From NCBI GenBank assembly GCA_963691655.1, contig OY829329.1:53581408-53645407 (forward strand): DNA of 64,000 bases, in the 5' to 3' direction. The notes below the pieces were generated by a model. The model was not told the origin of the DNA. It did no database searches and saw nothing but the letters and a program-made list of their open reading frames with translations. Within the stretch, counting starts at the first letter, position 1, and the number at the start of each line of letters is the position of its first letter. Shown piece after piece: positions 57,801 to 64,000 of this stretch. This stretch comes from Toxonevra muliebris. Its lineage: Eukaryota; Arthropoda; Insecta; Diptera; Pallopteridae. The position numbers were made by a program, and so were the translations under genes.

Positions 57801-59930
57801 CCCATGTGATGTCGGCTAAAGTTGTACAAATGCTCCATATGACCACTTGATTTCTCCACCCAGCTGCACTTAACATGAAAATTTTCTAACGGAAATTAAC
57901 GACAATCCGGTAATTCTGTTAGATGTTTTGAAAATGCAGGATTGATCTACTCTTCAATACCTGTCCACTGATACCCATGTGATGTCGGCTAAAGTTGTAC
58001 AAGTGCTCGATATGACCACTTGATTCCTCCACCCAGCTGCACTTAACATGAAAATTTTCTAACGGAAATTAACGACAATCCGGTAATTCTGTTAGATGTT
58101 TTGAAAATGCAGGATTGATCTACTCTTCAATACCTGTCCACTGATACCCATGTGATGTCGGCTAAGGTTGTACAAGTGCTCGATATGACCACTTGATTCC
58201 TCCACCCAGCTGCACTTAACATGAAAATTTTCTAACGGAAATTAACGACAATCCGGTAATTCTGTTAGATGTTTTGAAAATGCAGGATTGATCTACTCTT
58301 CAATACCTGTCCACTGATACCCATGTGATGTCGGCTAAAGTTGTACAAATGCTCCATATGACCACTTGATTTCTCCACCCAGCTGCACTTAACATGAAAA
58401 TTTTCTAACGGAAATTAACGACAATCCGGTAATTCTGTTAGATGTTTTGAAAATGCAGGATTGATCTACTCTTCAATACCTGTCCACTGATACCCATGTG
58501 ATGTCGGCTAAAGTTGTACAAGTGCTCGATATGACCACTTGATTCCTCTACCCAGCTGCACTTAACATGAAAATTTTCTAACGGAAATTAACGACAATCC
58601 GGTAATTCTGTTAGATGTTTTGAAAATGCAGGATTGATCTACTCTTCAATACCTGTCCACTGATACCCATGTGACGTCGGCTAAAGTTGTACAAGCGCTC
58701 CATATGACCACCTGATTCCTCCACCCAACTGCACCCAACATGATATTTTCAAACGGAAATTAACGACAATCCGGTAATTCTGTTAGATGTTTTGAAAATG
58801 CAGGATTGATCTACTCTTCAATACCTGTCCACTGATACCCATGTGATGTCGGCTAAATTTGTACAAGTGCTCCATATGACCACCTGATTCCTCCACCCAG
58901 CTGCACCCAACATGAAAATTTTCTAACGGAAATTAACGACAATCCGGTAATTCTGTTAGATGTTTTGAAAATGCAGGATTGATCTACTCTTCAATACCTA
59001 TCCACTGATACCCATGTGACGTCGGCTAAAGTTGTACAAGCGCTCCATATGACCACCTGATTCCTCCACCCATTTGCACCCAACATGATATTTTCAAACG
59101 GAAATTAACGGCAATCCGGTAATTCTGTTAGATGTTTTGAAAATGCAGGATTGATCTACTCTTCAATACCTGTCCACTGATACCCATGTGATGTCGGCTA
59201 AAGTTGTACAAGTGCTCCATATGACCACTTGATTCCTCCACCCAGCTGCACTTAACATGAAAATTTTCTAACGGAAATTAACGACAATCCGGTAATTCTG
59301 TTAGATGTTTTGAAAATGCAGGATTGATCTACTCTTCAATACCTGTCCACTGATACCCATGTGATGTCGGCTAAAGTTGTACAAGTGCTCCATATGACCA
59401 CTTGATTCCTCCACCCAGATGCACCCAACAAGAAAATTTTCTAACGGAAATTAACGACAATCCGGTAATTCTGTTAGATGTTTTGAAAATGCAGGATTGA
59501 TCTACTCTTCAATACCTGTCCACTGATACCCATGTGACGTCGGCTAAAGTTGTACAAGCGCTCCATATGACCACCTGATTCCTCCACCCATTTGCACCCA
59601 ACATGATATTTTCAAACGGAAATTAACGGCAATCCGGTAATTCTGTTAGATGTTTTGAAAATGCAGGATTGATCTACTCTTCAATACCTGTCCACTGATA
59701 CCCATGTGATGTCGGCTAAAGTTGTACAAGTGCTCCATATGACCACTTGATTCCTCCACCCAGCTGCACTTAACATGAAAATTTTCTAACGGAAATTAAC
59801 GACAATCCGGTAATTCTGTTAGATGTTTTGAAAATGCAGGATTGATCTACTCTTCAATACCTATCCACTGATACCCATGTGATGTCGGCTAAAGTTGTAC
59901 AAGTGCTCCATATGACCACCTGATTCCTCC
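51802..59930 (-). repeat. Satellite array, ~47 copies of a ~172 bp unit
   Basis: Each unit has an almost invariant half (ACGACAATCCGGTAATTCTG to CCACTGATACCCATGTGA) and a variable half. The variable half occurs mainly as type A (GACGTCGG, AAGCGCTCC, CACCTGATTCC, ATGATATTTTC) or type B (GATGTCGG, AAGTGCTCC, CACTTGATTCC, ATGAAAATTTTC). Sub-types have GCTCGATATG, CCCAACAAGAAAATT, or ACAAATGCTCC with TGATTTCTCC. Linked differences move together, and runs of the same order of types recur, so multi-unit amplification is likely. Confidence 0.9.
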
Positions 59931-60189
59931 AACTCGCTTTTCAAATTGATATTTTTCATAAATTAATTAAAAATAATCTGAAATAAATATGTTACATTTG
60001 TGTATGCATGGTTAAACAACATTTCAATGCCTATCGAATGGTATGTCTGGTGGTCACAGTCAGTTCTCCAAATGGTCATCAGGAACCGAACGAATATTCT
60101 ATGTTTTGCTTAACATAAAATTTTTCGGTTAACATTTTTTCTGTTAAGTTAACATAGAAATTTTTACATTTTGTGGTTTGTGTATTTGC

Positions 60190-60216
60190 TAAGATAGCCA
60201 CGCGTGGCTATCTTCA
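60190..60216. repeat. Terminal palindrome, right end
   Basis: Same GATAGCCACGCGTGGCTATC palindrome as at the left end, in the mirrored position. Confidence 0.9.
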
Positions 60217-60232
60217 CACCGTTTATTTATTT

Positions 60233-62719
60233 TATTATCTGTTCATGTTTTCGTACTCGTAAAGTAAATGGCAAATCATATTTATAGCAGGATGTAGTGG
60301 AGGGCATTCAAGGATTGTGTAAAGTAAGTTTCTTGACCTGTCGAAAACTTGGAATGGTTGTCCAATATTCACCCGCTATTGCGAAGATTGATTTTGATAC
60401 AGGTCTTAGTCTTAGGTCTTTTCAACCAAAACTTACTGGACCATGTGCCCATGGGGATAGAGATTCTAATGTTTGATCCAAAAAAAACCAATCATCTGAA
60501 CCAGAAACCATTTGTATGTGGTATTCTGGAAATATTCTTAAATTCTTTTGTGCGCAGAAAAACTTTCATTATTTGTGAGGTGTAAAAGTGGATAAGCTAT
60601 CTTAAGACCAATTGAAGGGTTAGAGGTTTAAGTAGGGTCCTACTGTTGGAGTCTAATAACCAATTTTACTAGGGATAGTATTAAGAGAAAATTTAACTTT
60701 TAGAAACACTTAAAAATTATAGAAATAAATATAAAAAAAAAATGAAAAATTGGTCGTGCACTTAAGAAGGTGTATGTTAAAGCTTTAGCAAAAACAAAAT
60801 GCAATACAAATACAACACTTACACCGAAAATAATTTAAGATGCTAGAAGCTGCTACATATAGTAATTGCCGATTTTAAACTATTACGATTTGTCACGTGC
60901 ACAATGTTCCCGCGTACATACACAAACACATATTGGTGTATCACATTTCAGAAATAATTCCAAGAAAAAAAAAAATAAAAACAAAAATCATTTAAAGGAG
61001 AGCATGAAGTAACAGTGGAAATAGCAATAGCAGTCATCTGCTTCCCGCTCTTGTGCAAGGGCAACAAAATACCACACCAAAAAAAAAAAAAAAAAAGAAA
61101 ATAGTAAAGTCAAGGAAACCCAAACATTTTTTTTACCACTGAAACGTTCGTTGCTGCTACTGTGTGCGCGCGTTTGTTTGGAGCGTCTTGCATGTCACAT
61201 GTACTTTAGCTGAGCACAGAAGTTTACGTATGCTAGACGTGTGTGCTGTAAATACCACGTAGCATTTTTCTTCTACTTCTTCTTGTGATTTTCTTATACT
61301 CTTGCCAATATGACACCGCTATTTTTTTTTCTCTAACTTATTATTTACGTTCATTTTCTTTATTGTGTGTACAAGTTTTTGATAAAAATCACTTTTGTCC
61401 TTCAAATGTTTTGTCGTTTGCTTCCGTTTCCTTCGATTTTCGTGCGGTATAATTTTTTTACGTTTCATTCTTCAAGCGACATCATATGTTTTGCTTTTGC
61501 AATATGTTGTCTTTAGATGATATGTGAAATTGGCACCCACACATCTTATGCATCCCCATCCTCTTTTATGTCGGTTCTTTTTCTTTTATCTGCTATGAAA
61601 CTCAAAGTGTTTACAAGATTTATGTATATGTTGCTCCTCTTTTACTTATTTTGGAGAAGGGGGGAGGGGGTGTGGGGAGGGGGGTTGAATGACGTCTGCT
61701 TATGTCAAATTGTAAAGCTTACTTTTATTATTGTTGTTGCATGAAATGTCATTATTTTACGTGTGTATGTATCTGTCTGTCCAAAAGCAATGGGATACTC
61801 TTCAGAAAGTTCATTTGGTGTGCTCTGCGACATCGTTGGTAAAATTTTGTTTACTCTTATGTCAAACTCAAACTGTTTCCTATCTGCTTCAAAAACTGCC
61901 TATTAGATACTTAATAAAGTAGAATCTCATAAATGTCTGTATACCAACACAACGAGATTGAATTTGCTTTCGTTTATTTACATAGCGAACTCAAACTGTT
62001 TCCAATCTGCTTTCAAAAGCGCACACTTTAGCTGCACAGCAAAGTGGAAGCAGATTAAATTTTACCATAGGGATATAAACATGTTGTTTCACATTTTTAT
62101 ATTTTCTTGTTTATTTCCTTTCTTTTCTTGCTTTTCCGCTACAACATTTTCTTCAGTTTCGTTTTTGTTTTTGGTTGAAGAAAATCTCTTGCAGTTATTA
62201 AGTTGTCAAATTTTTCTCTCTTGTTTTTATTTCGTTTTTCTCGTTACATCTTCATTTTATATTTTCGTTTTCCCTCACGCTTTGCAATTTTATTTGCCAT
62301 ATATTCACTTGAATGGGGGGCGTCAAAGTACCAAAATGAATTATGACATTTCGTTTCATTTTTGATGACATCTTAAATGTAAAATGACAGTTTACATAAC
62401 GTTTGGCGTTATACGTTTGTAATAACGTTTGATTTTTCTTATTTTTCACCGTTTGTGTGGACTCTTTTGGTTTTTGAGATGTGTATTTAGTGAAAAAGTC
62501 AAGGGAAGAGTCAGTTTAGATCATCCACAGTTGGATTCTGATAAAGGCAAAGTGAAGAGTTTTTTTCCTACCCTTCACCCTCCTACATATAATATTTATT
62601 AAGACCACACTTGAGTAGACAATTCTTCGAGTAAAACTTTCAGGTCAGCTGAAACCGAGGTAATATTAAGTGGACAAAGGAGGGAACGTGTGAAAGTAAA
62701 ATCCTGAGTCAAAACTTTT
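60233..62719. other. No gene recognised
   Basis: AT-rich with poly-A runs (61078-61096) and a G-rich run at 61658-61685. Open frames at 60349, 61517 and 61958 lack splice context, domains or codon bias. Confidence 0.4.
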
Positions 62720-63260
62720 TATGAAGGTCCGTACCCGATGAAAATGTTTCATAGAGCGCACAATAGGCTAAGAGAAATGAATGAGCTAATGTTGTTCCAA
62801 CAACTATTAACTGCTATTCCAATGACATAAGTTATAGAATTTCCCTTGTACCCCTCCCCTCTCTAGAAAAAATCTAATGGAGAACCCACAGAGCAGTGGA
62901 ACTGAGGTAGCCCATACAAGCCGCAGATACATTTTTTAAAGGAGTGCATAATAAGAAGAAAAGAATTTACTGGATTTGTCTGGCAACTTTTAACCATTTT
63001 TTCAATGACAGAAATTATAGAATTCTCTCCTGCTCTGCTCCACAGAGCAGCACAAACCAATGTAGACATAACCTTTCTATGTTTTTAAAAAGAAATTAAA
63101 GTTATAGCAAAGGATTGCGGCCGATGGAAACTTTTCGTAAAGAGCGCAATATCCTCCGATTTACCAAGTATTAAGCATAAGAAGGAAATTTCATTAATTT
63201 AATTTCGCAGTTTTTAACATTTATTTTTTCAATGACATAAGAAATAAGAGAATTTTCAAT
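62720..63260. repeat. Three diverged ~200 bp tandem copies
   Basis: The pattern 'GATGGAAAC/GATGAAAATGTTTC ... AGAGCGCA ... TAAC(T/A)...TTTTTTCAATGACATAAG ... ATAGAATT' occurs at about 62720-62845, 62910-63030 and 63110-63255. Old and degenerate. Confidence 0.5.
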
Positions 63261-64000
63261 GATGAAGGCTTCAATCAATGGACCTTCAGAAAGGTTATGA
63301 AAGTGGTAAGAGCTAGTCAATATGAAGTATTTTCTCATAGAAATTGTACATTCACTTTTGGTCATTATCATGAATTTCTGAGTCCCCCATTCGACCGGAA
63401 GGATTTGATAAAACATGGTCATTCTGCTTCAGTTTTGGGTAGTAGTTTTATCTCTTTACATAACTTGCCGCAGTCTTCAATTTATTTTCGGATATTCTTT
63501 TTCCAGGAAGCTTCAGGTAAATAAATGAATATAAAACTTATCACATATAGCAATAAAAATCCATAATATTAAGTATAAACTTATCCTAATTAACAAAACA
63601 ATTATACGCCACTCAAGGAATACAGCAAATATATTTCTAAAGTGCACTATTTGACATTATAACCAATGTTACTTAAAAATTCTACAAATGAAAATATCAC
63701 TTTATAACAAAGAAAAAGAAGTCACACTTTTCAGCTCAAGTTTTTATTATACACATTTAAAATGATACTTCAAATCTACTAACTACATACATACATACAT
63801 ACTACTACATGCTTTTTCAAAGTCTTAAAAAAGGCAACATTGTTTTGCAGACAAATCAAAAAATACTTATACTACAACAATTCAATAACAAAATTGAATT
63901 GATTGGCATTTGGATCAAAAAAAAAAGAAGAGAATAAACCACACTCACTTACTATGAATAGAAATAAGAACAAAATGGAGGTTTGCCATAAAACCATTTG
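63261..64000. other. No gene recognised; short ACAT repeat
   Basis: CATACATACATACATAC at about 63785-63801. The rest is AT-rich with no recognised feature to the window end. Confidence 0.4.

Larger units (their letters stand above)
51088..60223. mobile_element. 9.1 kb foldback element carrying a satellite array
   Basis: Terminal inverted repeats begin AACGGTGTGAAGATAGCC on both ends and extend about 295 bp of unique sequence each (51088-51381 and 59930-60223) before entering repeat units in opposite orientation. A 9 bp direct duplication TATTTATTT lies immediately outside (51079-51087, 60224-60232), as expected for foldback/MULE-type elements, though it is low-complexity. About 2.4 units lie in + orientation on the left (51382-51800) and about 47 in the opposite orientation on the right. 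There is no transposase and no open frame of 60 codons or more anywhere inside. Confidence 0.85.

Noticed and set aside
51088..60223. CRISPR array
   Set aside because: Units of ~172 bp with no unique spacers, in a eukaryotic foldback element; not a repeat-spacer structure.

Overview
This is an AT-rich window of a higher-fly (Diptera, Brachycera) nuclear genome, possibly a calyptrate. The evidence is 59-65 nt introns with GTAAGT-type donors, long CAG/CAA polyglutamine coding, a mauritiana-type (Mos1-like) mariner, an ITmD37E-type element, Helentron-like repeats carrying GTGCCACGCCCACT-type motifs, and many small foldback or MITE-like elements. Species cannot be fixed from the sequence. Almost all long open frames outside one exon are transposon remnants or shadows of simple repeats.

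Host gene: a large + strand exon at 25216-27497 encodes a Gln/Pro-rich protein of unknown identity. It is preceded by a phase-compatible 52 bp microexon at 18622-18673. The gene appears to run off both sides of what can be resolved, with multi-kb introns full of mobile DNA. Weak candidate exons lie at 34782-34818 and 47523-47615.

Most interesting system: two paralogous, very small micro-exon genes lie on the + strand at 3902-4374 (5 exons, 74 aa) and 12150-12663 (6 exons, 67 aa), inside a segmental duplication about 8.25 kb apart. Most internal exons are exactly 33 bp, phase 1-1, and encode one 11-residue repeat. They are separated by near-identical introns of about 62 nt. Both proteins end in KPWYxxCCIL, a CaaX-type C-terminus. 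Reading frame, all splice sites, a TATA-like upstream element and the C-terminus are conserved between the copies despite clear sequence divergence. I read this as a family of prenylatable 11-mer-repeat mini-proteins, apparently undescribed as far as I can judge without a search.

Mobile DNA by region. 1-3.2 kb: Helentron-like copy split by a PIF/Harbinger-like element with a Myb/SANT remnant; LINE ORF1 remnant; hAT-like element; MITE. 5-9.2 kb: MITE-like elements and a GTAATTCGGATC motif set. 9.8-15.1 kb: mariner copy 1, then an ITmD37E-type element whose terminal repeat holds mariner copy 2. 15.5-18.3 kb: degenerate arrays, a tRNA-derived SINE and a LINE RNase H fragment. 19.2-20.9 kb: a second Helentron-like copy. 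22.9-24.4 kb: hAT-like element made of degenerate short repeats. 27.7-28.7 kb: decayed ~80 bp tandem array. 29-31.1 kb: CACTG-ended foldback carrying a 93 bp TTAA micro-MITE at mirrored positions in both arms. 35.5-37.4 kb: TTAA-flanked foldback with a nested hAT-like MITE. 40-42.2 kb: degenerate ~600 bp repeats interrupted by a SINE and a LINE RT fragment. 43.8-45.4 kb: foldback with a nested hAT-like MITE. 47.8-49.8 kb: TTAGGGTRGCC-ended element.

51088-60223 is a single 9.1 kb foldback element. It has long terminal inverted repeats, a perfect 20 bp palindrome next to each end, a 9 bp target duplication and about 47 copies of a ~172 bp satellite unit in one arm against about 2.4 inverted copies in the other. 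The remaining sequence (60.2-64 kb and several intervals listed below) shows little beyond simple repeats.
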